From JAZKFT01 sp963845495 (GTDB lineage: Bacteria > Bacteroidota > Bacteroidia > Chitinophagales > Chitinophagaceae): a stretch of DNA of 64,000 nt. The DNA lies in NCBI GenBank assembly GCA_963845495.1, contig CAWJTH010000026.1, forward strand, positions 1 through 64,000, written 5' to 3'. Shown in pieces: positions 8,470 through 17,826 of this stretch. A program made the position numbers and the translations under genes. The notes beneath the pieces are model-generated. The model saw only the letters and a list, made by a program, of their open reading frames with translations, was not told where the DNA came from and ran no database searches. Within the stretch, counting starts at the first letter, position 1. Each line of letters begins with the position of its first letter.

Positions 8470-8721
8470 ATGGATAGAAGAAGAATAGATAAAGAACAAA
8501 GGCGGTATGCACAAAGGCGTTCATTGCAAGATTATGGAAGAGGCATACTAATATTGGGCATCGGTTTTTTTTTCCTGTTTTCAAAACAGCTTTTTAAATT
8601 GGAGTATTTTGAAGGGAATGAACTGATGAAATATTTGATGGGCGGAATGTGTATATTATATGGTAGCTTTAGGATTTGGCGTGGTAAGCAAAAGAATTAT
8701 TTTAGAGAAGACGAGGAATAG
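8470..8721 (+). CDS. Small two-TM membrane protein, unknown
   Basis: Not recognised. From ATG 8470 it has 83 residues: a basic N-terminus (MDRRRIDKEQRRYAQRR), two hydrophobic helices (about 22-38 and 52-68) and a charged tail. An in-frame ATG at 8368 would add 34 residues with little family-like character, and a TAATTTGC promoter-like word lies between the two, so I prefer the shorter form. It is followed closely by the PstS-like gene and may be cotranscribed. Confidence 0.55.
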   Translation: MDRRRIDKEQRRYAQRRSLQDYGRGILILGIGFFFLFSKQLFKLEYFEGNELMKYLMGGMCILYGSFRIWRGKQKNYFREDEE

Positions 8722-8758
8722 GAGTTAATTATTGAGCGGAACGATACAATTAAAACGC

Positions 8759-9712
8759 ATGAAGCAATCAATCTTTTTTGCACAGTTAAAATTTTTATCG
8801 CTTGCAGTGATTATTGCATTTGCTTTTACAAAATGCGATAATGCCAACCCCAATGCGCAACATTATTCAGACAGCCCGTCTGAAGGCACTATACATATTA
8901 GTGTAGATGAATCTTTTAAGCCAATTATCGATTCTCAGATTCAGGTGTTCGAATCCCAATATCCTAAGGCAAAAATTATAGCAGAATATAAGCCGGAAGC
9001 GGAATGTATAAAAGATTTGCAAAAAGACAGCACACGCTTGATTATCATTACCAGAGAACCAAACGAAAATGAAATCCAATATGTTAAGGACAAAATAGGC
9101 GTTCAACTTAATTGGAACAAAGTAGCTTATGATGCGATGACAATTGTGGTGAACAAACAGTCTAAAGATTCACTTTTTAGCATGGCCGATCTTAAAAGTA
9201 TTTTGGCCGGAACCTATGCTAAGCCGTATAAAGTGGTAATGGACGGATTGACCGCCACCAGCAACGTTCGCTTTGCAAAAGATTCAATTTTAGGCGGTGC
9301 ACCCTTTGGCAAAAATGTACAAGCTGCAGATAATAGCCAAGGCGTAATAGACTATGTTTCAAAAACGCCCGATGCCATTGGATTTGTGGGCGTAAGTTGG
9401 GTTGGTGTAAACGACGCCGATCAAAACCATTTTTCTGATAAAGTAATCGTGGCAAAATTAAGATGCGATTCTTGCCCCGGAACCCCGTACAGGCTTCCAT
9501 TACAAGGTTATATGGCTTTGGGCGAATACAAATTGATCCGCGGACTGTATGTGATTTTAAAAGAAAATGGTATTGGTTTAGGTAGTGGTTTTACCGGATT
9601 CTTAAAATCTCCACAAACTGGTCAATTAATTTTTAAACGGGCATACTTATTGCCTGCCATGCTTAGTTATGAAATAAGGAGGATGGAAGTGGATGAAAAT
9701 GTTCCGAAATAA
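8759..9712 (+). CDS. PstS-like phosphate-binding lipoprotein
   Basis: 317 residues from ATG 8759; a TTG at 8732 is possible but less likely. It has a lipoprotein signal with lipobox FTKC. The body resembles PstS-type periplasmic binding proteins: GTIHISVDESFKPII at the start, SKDSLFSMADLKSILAG, then a TATSNVRF / NSQGVIDYVSKTPDAIGFVG segment. It lacks pstCAB neighbours, so a transport role is not supported by context. In Bacteroidota such solitary PstS-like proteins often precede TPR proteins, as here. Confidence 0.8.
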   Translation: MKQSIFFAQLKFLSLAVIIAFAFTKCDNANPNAQHYSDSPSEGTIHISVDESFKPIIDSQIQVFESQYPKAKIIAEYKPEAECIKDLQKDSTRLIIITREPNENEIQYVKDKIGVQLNWNKVAYDAMTIVVNKQSKDSLFSMADLKSILAGTYAKPYKVVMDGLTATSNVRFAKDSILGGAPFGKNVQAADNSQGVIDYVSKTPDAIGFVGVSWVGVNDADQNHFSDKVIVAKLRCDSCPGTPYRLPLQGYMALGEYKLIRGLYVILKENGIGLGSGFTGFLKSPQTGQLIFKRAYLLPAMLSYEIRRMEVDENVPK

Positions 9713-9945
9713 ATTCCAAATAAATACAATCTAATTCCAACACGTTAAAATCAAATTACTCTATTTTGAAACTGACGTGAAATATTGGGTGAAAGAACCA
9801 ATTGGTATTGGAATTTTTATTTTGCGATTGGTAGATTGGATTTATATTTTTTTTATGATGTATTTTGCACACAATACATAACTTTCCGCCCAAACAGAAC
9901 GTAATCTTATTAGGATCTATTAAAAACAATTGAACTGTACAAAAA

Positions 9946-11628
9946 ATGAAAAAAGTTTTTTTAGCAATGATGGGAAGTGCTGTGATGCTTGCCGCAACAG
10001 CACAATCGGTAGCAGACGGAATTAAGGATTTGTATTATCAAAAGTATAAATCAGCAGGTGATGTGTTAACAAAACTTGCCACGGCAAACCCCGCAGATGT
10101 TGATGCCAATTATTGGCTGGGGCAGTTGTATCTTGATCAAGATAATTTAACAGCGGCACAGGCTCAATATGCAAAAGCAATGACCAGTACCAACCAAAAT
10201 CCATTGATAGTGGTAGGCATGGGGCATGTGGAATTATTGCAAGGAAAGCCCGATGATGCCCGTAAACATTTTGATGCTGCGGTTGCAGCTACTACCAATA
10301 AAAAAGGTGGTGACCCAAAAATATTGGCCGCCATTGGCCGTGCTGAAGCAGATGGGGATTCAAAAATTGGTGATCCAGCTTATGGCTTAGAGAAATTAGC
10401 CATCGCTGCAAAATTAAATCCTACCGATCCTGAAATTATGGTAAACATGGGCTTGTTGGATCTAAAAAAAGGTGGTGAATTTGGTGGTGATGCAAAAACT
10501 GCGTTCGACCAAGCTTTGCAACGCAATCCTAACTACGCTTTGGCAAAAGTTCGTATCGCAAAAATTTTCCAAAGCCAGAATAATCCAGAATTGTTCTTGC
10601 CTTTGTACGATGAGGCTATTAAAATGGATCCAAATTACGGTCCGGCTTATTTAGATTTATATACTTATTATTCTCAACGAGATGTAAATAAGGCAAAAGA
10701 ATATCTGGATAAATACATTGCTTCATCTGATAAAGATTGTGAAACAGATTATTTCTACGCTGATTATTTATTCCGTGCTGGTAAATACCAAGAATCCTTG
10801 GACAAAGGCAAACAATTGGAATCAACTTGTCCAAATTTCCCCAAAGTATATGTTTTATATGCTTATGATTATGACAGGTTAGGCGATTCTTTATCTGCAA
10901 AAAACAATATGGAAAAATACATGCAGGTTCAAGCTCCTGCACAATTTACTGGCGATAATTACGCCTTTGCCGCAAAATTATATGGTAAATTCCCAGGTAA
11001 CGAAGCCAAGGTTGAAGAATATATCCAAAAAGCGATAGACCAAGATACAGTTGTAGCCAATAAAATTGCTTTCATTACCCAAATGGCAACCTCTTATGGA
11101 AAAGACAGCAATTACTCACAGCAGGCAAAATGGTATAGTAAAATACCAAAATACAAAACAACACCACTTACAGAAACAGAAATTTATTATTGGGGAGATG
11201 CAGCCACAAAAGCAAAAGATTGTGCAATGGCAGATTCTGTTTACAAAAATTATTACATCGCACAATTCCCTGATAAATTAAATGGATATTCATTAAGAAG
11301 AACAGCAGCAGTGCAATGCGATCCTGATACCTCAAAAGGAACTGCAATTGAAGCCATTGAAGGACAAACTGCCTTTTTGAAAAAGGATTCGGTAACTAAT
11401 AAAAACCGTATTATTTTTAACTATGGATATGAAGTTTATTATTATGCAAAAATCCAAGATTATCAAAAAGGGTTAGACGCCGCTAATGATATTCTATATC
11501 TTGACCCGGCAAATGCGTATGCCCTTGGTGCAAAAGCGCAATTTGAACATTTATTGAACCCAACAAAGAAATCCCCAGCGGCTGAGCCAAAACCAAAAAC
11601 ACCTGCTACAAAGCCAAAAACAAAATAG
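9946..11628 (+). CDS. Secreted TPR-repeat protein
   Basis: 560 residues with a signal peptide (1-19, ending ATAQS). At least six tetratricopeptide-like units follow, for example DVDANYWLGQLYLDQDNLTAAQAQYAKA and later PNYALAKVRIAKIFQSQNN and PNYGPAYLDLYTYY. The tail is Lys/Pro-rich (about 540-560). It is probably a periplasmic scaffold. The gene is preceded by a 230-bp gap without any other gene and ends in a strong terminator, so it is monocistronic. Confidence 0.85.
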   Translation: MKKVFLAMMGSAVMLAATAQSVADGIKDLYYQKYKSAGDVLTKLATANPADVDANYWLGQLYLDQDNLTAAQAQYAKAMTSTNQNPLIVVGMGHVELLQGKPDDARKHFDAAVAATTNKKGGDPKILAAIGRAEADGDSKIGDPAYGLEKLAIAAKLNPTDPEIMVNMGLLDLKKGGEFGGDAKTAFDQALQRNPNYALAKVRIAKIFQSQNNPELFLPLYDEAIKMDPNYGPAYLDLYTYYSQRDVNKAKEYLDKYIASSDKDCETDYFYADYLFRAGKYQESLDKGKQLESTCPNFPKVYVLYAYDYDRLGDSLSAKNNMEKYMQVQAPAQFTGDNYAFAAKLYGKFPGNEAKVEEYIQKAIDQDTVVANKIAFITQMATSYGKDSNYSQQAKWYSKIPKYKTTPLTETEIYYWGDAATKAKDCAMADSVYKNYYIAQFPDKLNGYSLRRTAAVQCDPDTSKGTAIEAIEGQTAFLKKDSVTNKNRIIFNYGYEVYYYAKIQDYQKGLDAANDILYLDPANAYALGAKAQFEHLLNPTKKSPAAEPKPKTPATKPKTK

Positions 11629-11646
11629 CAGTTCATTTAATAACTT

Positions 11647-11687
11647 ATACGGCCTTATCATTTTTTGGTAAGGCCGTATTATTTTTT
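11647..11687 (+). terminator. Terminator after the TPR gene
   Basis: TACGGCCTTA (11648-11657) pairs perfectly with 11669-11678; the 11-nt loop is T-rich and a T-rich tail follows. It separates the TPR gene from the nuo operon. Confidence 0.9.
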
Positions 11688-11732
11688 CAGGAAAAAGGGT
11701 TTTTGATAGCAGGAATATTATACACAAGGGCT

Positions 11733-11740
11733 TATTTTTG
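11733..11740 (+). promoter_or_regulatory. Possible -7 element of the nuo operon promoter
   Basis: TATTTTTG fits TAnnTTTG and lies 20 nt upstream of the nuoA ATG, after the TPR terminator. A TTTG at 11702-11705 is further away than usual (27 nt), so the -33 box is uncertain. Confidence 0.4.
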
Positions 11741-11760
11741 CAGATATTAAAATTTTACCG

Positions 11761-12144
11761 ATGTTTCAAGTTTTGTTAGATTCTTCCCCGGTTCAATATT
11801 TACCCATCGGCATCCAATTGCTTTTTGCGATTGGTTTTGTTACAGTGATGATTGGGGCTTCTAGTTTATTAGGTCCTAAAAGAGCAACTGCTGATAAACT
11901 TGATAATTTTGAAAGCGGTATCGAGCAAATTGGAAACGCCCGTCAGCCGATGGCCGTTAAATATTTCTTGGTAGCCATTTTGTTTGTGCTGTTTGATGTG
12001 GAAGTAATTTTCTTTTATCCCTACGCGGTAAATTTTAGGGAACTTGGTTGGCATGGGTTTTCAGCAGTATTGATGTTTGTTGCTTTCTTTTTGGTGGGAT
12101 TTTTCTACATCATTAAAAAAGGTGCATTAAACTGGGAAGATTAA
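11761..12144 (+). CDS. nuoA: NADH-quinone oxidoreductase subunit A
   Basis: 127 residues, three TM helices, with the conserved loop KLDNFESGIEQIGNARQP between TM1 and TM2 and FDVEVIFFYPYAVNF in TM2. A membrane-arm subunit of complex I near the quinone site. First gene of the nuo operon, directly after the TPR terminator and a TAnnTTTG word. Confidence 0.97.
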   Translation: MFQVLLDSSPVQYLPIGIQLLFAIGFVTVMIGASSLLGPKRATADKLDNFESGIEQIGNARQPMAVKYFLVAILFVLFDVEVIFFYPYAVNFRELGWHGFSAVLMFVAFFLVGFFYIIKKGALNWED

Positions 12145-12275
12145 TGTAGATTTATAATAGATGGCTATACTTTTTACGATTTGTTAAGGTTTTAGCTGAA
12201 ACTATCGGTTTATACGATTGTTTTAATAAGATTCCGATAATCGGATTTCAATCGCAAATCTTAAAACAAAATTTT

Positions 12276-12854
12276 ATGTCAGATATATATACAGGCCGCC
12301 CAGTAAGGTTTAATAACACTGTAAAGTTGGCCGAGCCTCCTGCAGGCTTTGGCGGCGAAGGTTTTTTTACCACTAAACTGAGCGATGTAGTTGGGTTGGG
12401 CCGTAAAAATTCTTTATGGCCGTTGCCGTTTGCAACCAGTTGCTGCGGTATCGAATTTATGGCAACCATGGGAAGCCATTACGATTTAGCACGTTTTGGT
12501 GCTGAAAGAGTAGGTTTTAGTCCACGCCAATGCGATTTATTGATGGTAATGGGAACCATTGCAAAAAAAATGGGACCTGTTTTACGTCAAGTTTATTTGC
12601 AAATGGCCGAACCACGCTGGGTTTTAAGCGTTGGGGCTTGTGCTTGTAGTGGTGGTATTTTTGATACTTATAGTGTTTTGCAGGGTATTGATCAGGTAAT
12701 TCCGGTTGATGTGTATGTGCCGGGATGCCCACCACGGCCAGAAGCTATTTTGGATGGATTTATGAAAATTCAAGATTTGGTGGGTAACGAAAGCGTACGC
12801 AGAAGAAATTCTGATAAGTATAAAGCATTGCTAGGAGATTACGGTATTTTGTAA
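12276..12854 (+). CDS. nuoB: NADH-quinone oxidoreductase subunit B
   Basis: 192 residues. It holds the N2 [4Fe-4S] cluster, which passes electrons to quinone: the ligands are visible as ATSCCGIEF, GACACSGG and VPGCPPRPE. A 131-bp gap from nuoA contains the palindrome CCGATAATCGG but no gene. Confidence 0.98.
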   Translation: MSDIYTGRPVRFNNTVKLAEPPAGFGGEGFFTTKLSDVVGLGRKNSLWPLPFATSCCGIEFMATMGSHYDLARFGAERVGFSPRQCDLLMVMGTIAKKMGPVLRQVYLQMAEPRWVLSVGACACSGGIFDTYSVLQGIDQVIPVDVYVPGCPPRPEAILDGFMKIQDLVGNESVRRRNSDKYKALLGDYGIL

Positions 12855-12937
12855 TGTTTATAGCAAAACACCAAAGTTTAATTGCCTATTTTTTTCAAGC
12901 CAACTTGGACATTAAAAGAAAAAATTGACCTTAAAAC

Positions 12938-13456
12938 ATGCCTTTAGAAAATAGTTTCATACAACAAAAGTTGACCGATAAATTTGGTGAAGAACTAACA
13001 AATTGGGAGCAACAGTATGGGTTGCTAACTTTTACTGCACCAAAGGATATGAACCTTAAAGTGATGCAATATTTGTGGGAAGATGAAGCACTGGGTTTTC
13101 GCTTTCTAACAGCTATTTGTGCAGTTCATTACCCTGAAAGACAAGAAAAAGAATTGGCTGTTGTTTATCATTTGCACAATTTAGCGCAGGCCACAAGGCT
13201 TAGGATGAAAGTTTTTACGCCAATTGCACAACCTGATGTATTTACCGCCACAAAACTATACGAGTCGGCAAACTGGATGGAAAGGGAAACGTATGATTTT
13301 TTTGGAGTTAATTTTGTAGGCCATCCAAATTTAAAAAGGATTTTAAATGTGGATGAAATGGATTATTTCCCGATGCGCAAAGAATTTCCGTTGGAAGACC
13401 AAACGAGAACCGACAAAGACGATGAAATGTTTGGACGTGGAGGAAGTTATAATTAA
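12938..13456 (+). CDS. nuoC: NADH-quinone oxidoreductase subunit C
   Basis: 172 residues, the 30-kDa subunit of the complex I Q-module. The signature ERETYDFFGVNFVGHPNLKR is followed by PLRKEFPLE-type sequence (here FPMRKEFPLE). It is separate from nuoD, not fused as in E. coli. Confidence 0.97.
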   Translation: MPLENSFIQQKLTDKFGEELTNWEQQYGLLTFTAPKDMNLKVMQYLWEDEALGFRFLTAICAVHYPERQEKELAVVYHLHNLAQATRLRMKVFTPIAQPDVFTATKLYESANWMERETYDFFGVNFVGHPNLKRILNVDEMDYFPMRKEFPLEDQTRTDKDDEMFGRGGSYN

Positions 13457-13463
13457 ATAAAAC

Positions 13464-14120
13464 ATGGAAAGTATTTTAGAACCAATTTTACATTCTCCGC
13501 TTCTACCAGATTATGTAGAGGAGTTAATCAATTATTTAAAATTGGAGAATGAAAAAAGATTGGCTTTCTACGATTGGTTAGACGAAGACACAAAGGCAGA
13601 ATTTATTGACGGAGAAATAATCATCCATTCGCCAGCAAGGCATGCCCACATTATGGCATTGGATAATTTGGGTGAACAAGTAAAAGCTTTTGTAATAAAA
13701 TTCGAGATTGGCGTTGTTTGTAAAAAACAAGCATTAGTTAGGCTTAAACGGAGTGATGTGATGCCTGATTTATTGTTTTTTGGAAACAAAAAATCAATTT
13801 CAATATCTAACACAACAAAAATTTATCCTATACCAGATTTTGTGGTAGAAATACTTAGTCCTTCCACTGAAAAGAACGACAGGAAAAAGAAATTCATTGA
13901 ATATGCATTAAACGGTGTAAAAGAATATTGGATTGTAGATGCTGACAAAAAAAAGGTAGAACAATACATTTTATTTGGTAGTGAATATAAGTTGAAAAAA
14001 GAATATGATGACGAGGAAGCGATAGAATGTGTTGTTTTAAAAGGCTTATTCATAGAAGTATCAACAATATTTAATGAGAAAGAAAGCCAACAAGCAATTT
14101 TGAAAATTATAACAGGTTGA
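13464..14120 (+). CDS. Uma2 family (DUF820) restriction-endonuclease-like protein
   Basis: 218 residues with a PD-(D/E)XK nuclease fold of the Uma2 type: VMPDLLFF, then PDFVVEILSPSTEKNDRKKK, YALNGVKEYWIVDADKK. The putative catalytic residues (D in MPDLLF, E in VVEIL, K downstream) are kept. The function in bacteria is unknown; the family is abundant in cyanobacteria and Chitinophagaceae. It sits 7 bp after nuoC and 45 bp before nuoD, so it is cotranscribed with complex I but not expected to belong to it. Confidence 0.88.
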   Translation: MESILEPILHSPLLPDYVEELINYLKLENEKRLAFYDWLDEDTKAEFIDGEIIIHSPARHAHIMALDNLGEQVKAFVIKFEIGVVCKKQALVRLKRSDVMPDLLFFGNKKSISISNTTKIYPIPDFVVEILSPSTEKNDRKKKFIEYALNGVKEYWIVDADKKKVEQYILFGSEYKLKKEYDDEEAIECVVLKGLFIEVSTIFNEKESQQAILKIITG

Positions 14121-14165
14121 TTTGTGGTTTTATAGCTGGAATAGCTTAATAATTTAAGGAACATT

Positions 14166-15404
14166 ATGAGTGAAATAGCATTAAAGGAACATCACGTGAT
14201 TTTGCCGGACGGTAGTATCCAAAAGCAAACAAGCACCATTAATTTGGGGCCAACGCACCCCGCAACGCATGGTGTTTTCCAAAATATTATAGAGCTGGAC
14301 GGTGAAACAATTGTAAGCGCCGAGCAAACAGTTGGTTATATTCATCGGGCTTTCGAAAAATTAGCTGAGCGTCGACCGTTATATCAAATTACGCCTCTTA
14401 CCGATAGGTTAAACTATTGCAGTAGCCCCATAAACAATATGGGTTGGCACATGACCTGTGAAAAATTATTAGGTATAAAAACACCAAAACGCGTTGATTA
14501 TCTGAGGGTTATTATCATGGAACTTGCACGCATTAGCGACCATCTTATTTGCAATAGTATTGTTGGCGTGGATACTGGTGCTTATACGGGTTTCTTGTAC
14601 GTGATGCAATACCGTGAATTGATCTATGAAATTTATGAAGAAATTTGCGGTAGTCGTTTAACAACTAATATTGGCCGTATCGGTGGTTTTGAAAGAAATT
14701 TCAATGCAACAGCTTTTGATAAGTTGGAAAAATTTATCCGCGAATGGCCAAAAGTGTTGAAAGAGTTTGAAAACCTTTTTCAACGCAATCGAATTTTTAT
14801 GGATCGTACCAAAGGCGGTGGTGCCATTAGCGCCGAACGTGCTTTAAGTTATGGTTTTACCGGTCCAAATCTAAGGGCAACAGGCGTGGATTATGATGTT
14901 CGTGTTACCGATCCATATTGTAGTTACGAAGATTTTAAATTTACTATTCCTGTTGGCACAACCGGCGACAATTACGATCGTTGGTTGGTTCGTGGAGAAG
15001 AAATGTGGCAAAGTTTAAGCATTATAGAACAAGCTTACCAAAAAGTACAACAATTTAAAGGCGCTGAAGCTGAGGTTTATCACGCAGATGTGCCAGCTTA
15101 TTATTTGCCCGAAAAGAAAGATGTTTACACCAAAATGGAAGCGCTTATTTACCATTTCAAAATTGTAATGGGCGAAACCGAAATTCCGATTGGTGAGGTG
15201 TACAATGCGGTGGAAGGTGCAAATGGCGAATTGGGCTATTATTTAATTAGCGATGGCGGCCGAACGCCTTATCGGTTGCATTTCCGCCGGCCTTGCTTTA
15301 TTTATTACCAAGCCTATTCCGAATTAACAAAAGGCAGCATGTTGAGCGATGCAATTGTAACCATGAGTAGTTTAAATTTGATTGCAGGCGAATTGGATGC
15401 TTAA
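14166..15404 (+). CDS. nuoD: NADH-quinone oxidoreductase subunit D
   Basis: 412 residues, the 49-kDa Q-module subunit. Seen: NLGPTHPATHGVFQ near residue 26, the quinone-site His region, RLNYCSSPINNMGW, and the C-terminal RPCFIYYQAY and NLIAGELDA motifs. It pairs with NuoB and NuoC. Confidence 0.98.
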   Translation: MSEIALKEHHVILPDGSIQKQTSTINLGPTHPATHGVFQNIIELDGETIVSAEQTVGYIHRAFEKLAERRPLYQITPLTDRLNYCSSPINNMGWHMTCEKLLGIKTPKRVDYLRVIIMELARISDHLICNSIVGVDTGAYTGFLYVMQYRELIYEIYEEICGSRLTTNIGRIGGFERNFNATAFDKLEKFIREWPKVLKEFENLFQRNRIFMDRTKGGGAISAERALSYGFTGPNLRATGVDYDVRVTDPYCSYEDFKFTIPVGTTGDNYDRWLVRGEEMWQSLSIIEQAYQKVQQFKGAEAEVYHADVPAYYLPEKKDVYTKMEALIYHFKIVMGETEIPIGEVYNAVEGANGELGYYLISDGGRTPYRLHFRRPCFIYYQAYSELTKGSMLSDAIVTMSSLNLIAGELDA

Positions 15405-15545
15405 AACAAATTAAAAAGTAAAAATTAAAAAGTAAAAAACAGCGTATTTTGAATTTTACTTTTGATTTTGAAATGATCGGCAAGCTTGAAATTGAAAAAT
15501 TGATGAAAACATCAATTTTTAATTTTTAATTTTTAATTTTTAATT
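15405..15545. repeat. Word arrays in the nuoD-nuoE gap
   Basis: ATTAAAAAGTAAAA words follow nuoD (15409-15437). The near reverse complements, TTTTACTTTTGATTTTG and four TTTTTAA copies (15513-15544), precede nuoE. The intercistronic RNA can fold into a long A/U hairpin. Confidence 0.75.
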
Positions 15546-15550
15546 GACAA

Positions 15551-16042
15551 ATGTTTTCACAAGAAAAATTGGATAAGGTTACTGAAATTATTGCCCGCTA
15601 TCCGGTAGGCAAGCAAAAAAGTGCTTTATTACCAGTATTGCACATGGCGCAAGAACAATTTGGCTGGTTAAGTTCCGACACAATGGATTATGTAGCGGGT
15701 TTGTTGAAATTGGAACCTATTGAAGTGTACGAAGTGGCTACATTTTACAGCATGTACAACTTGCAACCGGTTGGAAAATATTTGTTCGAGGTTTGCCAAA
15801 CTGGCCCTTGCATGTTGCGTGGCAGCGACGACATTATCAAATATATCGGTGATAAATTAAATATCCATCCAGGCCAAACAACCGACGACGGTTTGTTTAC
15901 TTTAAAAACAGTGGAATGCCTTGGTGCTTGTGGTTATGCGCCAATGATGCAGATGGGCAAAACCTATCGCGAACATTTAACGAAAGAAAAAGTAGACGCT
16001 ATTATTGAAGAATGTAGAAATAACGCAGCCCGCAACAATTAA
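15551..16042 (+). CDS. nuoE: NADH-quinone oxidoreductase subunit E
   Basis: 163 residues, the 24-kDa subunit with the N1a [2Fe-2S] cluster. Cys ligands are visible in VCQTGPCMLRG and VECLGACGYAP. Forms the NADH-input module with NuoF. Confidence 0.97.
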   Translation: MFSQEKLDKVTEIIARYPVGKQKSALLPVLHMAQEQFGWLSSDTMDYVAGLLKLEPIEVYEVATFYSMYNLQPVGKYLFEVCQTGPCMLRGSDDIIKYIGDKLNIHPGQTTDDGLFTLKTVECLGACGYAPMMQMGKTYREHLTKEKVDAIIEECRNNAARNN

Positions 16043-16045
16043 AAT

Positions 16046-16477
16046 ATGAAAAACTCGCTGGTCTTTTTTTTGTTGATTGTTGGCTTTGTTGCAAAGGCAC
16101 AAAGCAAAGATGAAAAATCTGTAATCGAAAAAACCTATTTATTGAGCCATACGGTTTTTGGCACAAAAGATAGCTTGACTTTGGAAAAGCTTTTTGCAAA
16201 AACAGCCACTTATGGCCATTCAAGTGGAAAATTGCAGAATAGGAAAGAAGCAATTGATGGTGCAAGTAGCAATAAATCAACTTATTCTGATACTGCAGTC
16301 AGCAATATAAATGTAATTATTGATGGTGCAACATCTATTGTAAGATATTTATTTGTAGCGAATGAACACACAGCAGATGGTAAAGTAGTACCATTGCATT
16401 TTTCCATGATGCTGGTTTGGGTGAAAGAAAACGGCGATTGGAAATTAATGGGCAGACAAGCTGTAAAATTGGTTTAA
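16046..16477 (+). CDS. Secreted NTF2-like (DUF4440/SnoaL-type) protein
   Basis: 143 residues with a signal peptide (1-19, ending AKAQS) and an NTF2-like cone fold (YGHSSGKLQNRKEAID, then LFVANEHTADGKVVPLHFSMMLVWVKENGDWKLMGRQAVKL). It starts 3 bp after nuoE. A second member of the same family lies at 49913-50338. The enzymatic activity is unknown. It is probably not part of complex I. Confidence 0.82.
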   Translation: MKNSLVFFLLIVGFVAKAQSKDEKSVIEKTYLLSHTVFGTKDSLTLEKLFAKTATYGHSSGKLQNRKEAIDGASSNKSTYSDTAVSNINVIIDGATSIVRYLFVANEHTADGKVVPLHFSMMLVWVKENGDWKLMGRQAVKLV

Positions 16478-16490
16478 ATAAAAATAATTA

Positions 16491-16868
16491 ATGGGTATAA
16501 CCACTGCTATATTAAGAGTAAGAGAACATCGCAAATCAGAAAAATTTGCCGATGTAGAATTTTTAGTGGATAGTGGTGCGGTTTATAGTTTGGTACCTGG
16601 TAAAATATTGGACGAATTGGAAATAGAGCCATATCGGGAGGTTTCATTTGCATTGGCTGATGGAACAAGTATAAAGCGAAAAGTGGCTTCAGCCTACTTT
16701 GAATTTGAAGGCGAAGGTGGGCCAGCCCCGGTAGTTTATGGTGAGGAAGGCGATTCTCCGCTATTAGGCGCAACAACTTTAGAGTCTATAGGACTGGTGT
16801 TGAATCCTTTTTCAAGGACTTTGCATCCTATGCGTATGTTAATGGCTAAATTAAACAGTAATAAATAA
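16491..16868 (+). CDS. Clan AA (retropepsin-like) aspartic protease
   Basis: 125 residues. It has the single-domain aspartic protease motif VEFLVDSGAVYSLVP (catalytic D in VDSGA, near residue 28) and the second family motif LLGATTLESIGLVLN. Small bacterial retropepsin-like proteins usually act as dimers; the target is unknown. There is no signal peptide. It is one of a run of small accessory genes between nuoE and nuoF. Confidence 0.78.
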   Translation: MGITTAILRVREHRKSEKFADVEFLVDSGAVYSLVPGKILDELEIEPYREVSFALADGTSIKRKVASAYFEFEGEGGPAPVVYGEEGDSPLLGATTLESIGLVLNPFSRTLHPMRMLMAKLNSNK

Positions 16869-16875
16869 ATTGGTT

Positions 16876-17283
16876 ATGAAACTGATACCTTATTTACATT
16901 TTGCTGGGACTGCTGAAGAGGTGCTTAATTTTTATGCCAAAGTTTTCAGTGAAAAAATATTAATGATGAGTAGGTATGGCGAAAGCCCGATGCCTTGTGA
17001 TGATGATTATAAAAACAAAGTAATGCATGCAAGATTATCTTTCGGCGACAGCCTTATTATGGTTTCTGATGCGATGAAAGGCAGGCCGGTATCAACAGAC
17101 GGCAATGTTGATTTAAGCGTGGAGATTGAAAATGTTGAAAAGATGCAAGAAATATTCAACAATTTGGCCGAAGGTGGAACAATAACCATGCCCTTGCAAA
17201 AACAGTTTTGGGGTGCCACATTTGGCATGTTAAAAGATAAGTTTGGTGTAAAATGGATGTTTAATAGTGAGGATAAAAAATAG
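16876..17283 (+). CDS. VOC superfamily (PhnB-like glyoxalase/3-demethylubiquinone-type) protein
   Basis: 135 residues from ATG 16876, preferred over a TTG at 16870. It matches the PhnB-type VOC domain: PYLHFAGTAEEVLNFYAKVF at the start, MPCDDDYKNKVMHARLSFGDSLIMVSDA, and MPLQKQFWGATFGMLKDKFGVKWMFN at the end. It probably folds as a metal-binding dimer of unknown substrate. It follows the aspartic protease by 7 bp. Confidence 0.85.
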   Translation: MKLIPYLHFAGTAEEVLNFYAKVFSEKILMMSRYGESPMPCDDDYKNKVMHARLSFGDSLIMVSDAMKGRPVSTDGNVDLSVEIENVEKMQEIFNNLAEGGTITMPLQKQFWGATFGMLKDKFGVKWMFNSEDKK

Positions 17284-17284
17284 A

Positions 17285-17581
17285 ATGGATAAAATAATAC
17301 CATATTTAAAAATAGCTGAGGCATTACCCAATTATAGACTTTTTGTTGAGTTTGAAGATGGGGTAACTGGTATTGTAGATTTGATAAAATGGAAAGGGAA
17401 AGGCGTTTTTGAATATTGGAACAACGAAGAAAATTTTCAAACATTTATAATCACACCTAACAAAAAATTACAGTGGAATGATGATATTGACATGGATCCA
17501 GATGCGTTTTATTTACAATTGACCAAAAAGAAATTTGAAGAGTATGCCAGTGATAAGCAGCTTTTATGGGATACTTATTAA
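17285..17581 (+). CDS. DUF2442 domain protein
   Basis: 98 residues from ATG 17285, one base after the preceding stop. The body (YRLFVEFEDGVTGIVDL, then FIITPNKKLQWNDDIDMDPD) matches DUF2442. These proteins commonly sit beside DUF4160 proteins, as here, and the pair is often discussed as toxin-antitoxin-like. Its 3' end overlaps the DUF4160 reading frame by 38 bp. Confidence 0.82.
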   Translation: MDKIIPYLKIAEALPNYRLFVEFEDGVTGIVDLIKWKGKGVFEYWNNEENFQTFIITPNKKLQWNDDIDMDPDAFYLQLTKKKFEEYASDKQLLWDTY

Positions 17582-17810
17582 AATGTATTTTGGCGACCAT
17601 GTTCCACCACACTTTCATGCTGAATATGCAGAATTTTCAGCGCAAATATCTATTTTGAATTTTGGTATTATTGAAGGTTACCTTCCACCAAAGCGTTAGC
17701 CTTAGTAGTAGAGTGGGCAATTGTTCATCAAAAAACAGTTGTTAGAAAATTGGAAAAAATTAAGTGAAAACGGTAATGGAACCTTCGATAAAATTGAACC
17801 ATTAAGATAA
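17544..17810 (+). pseudogene. DUF4160 domain protein with two compensating frameshifts
   Basis: Starts with MPVISSFYGILIKMYFGDH inside the DUF2442 gene and continues VPPHFHAEYAEFSAQ to LPPK. The frame then shifts at about 17694 (one base missing) to ALALVVEWAIVHQK, and shifts back at the A run 17730-17735 (one extra A) to QLLENWKKLSENGNGTFDKIEPLR. With both changes corrected it is a full-length DUF4160 protein. Either a decayed partner of DUF2442 or two consensus indels. Confidence 0.8.
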
Positions 17811-17826
17811 AAGCTAAGAGGTTATT

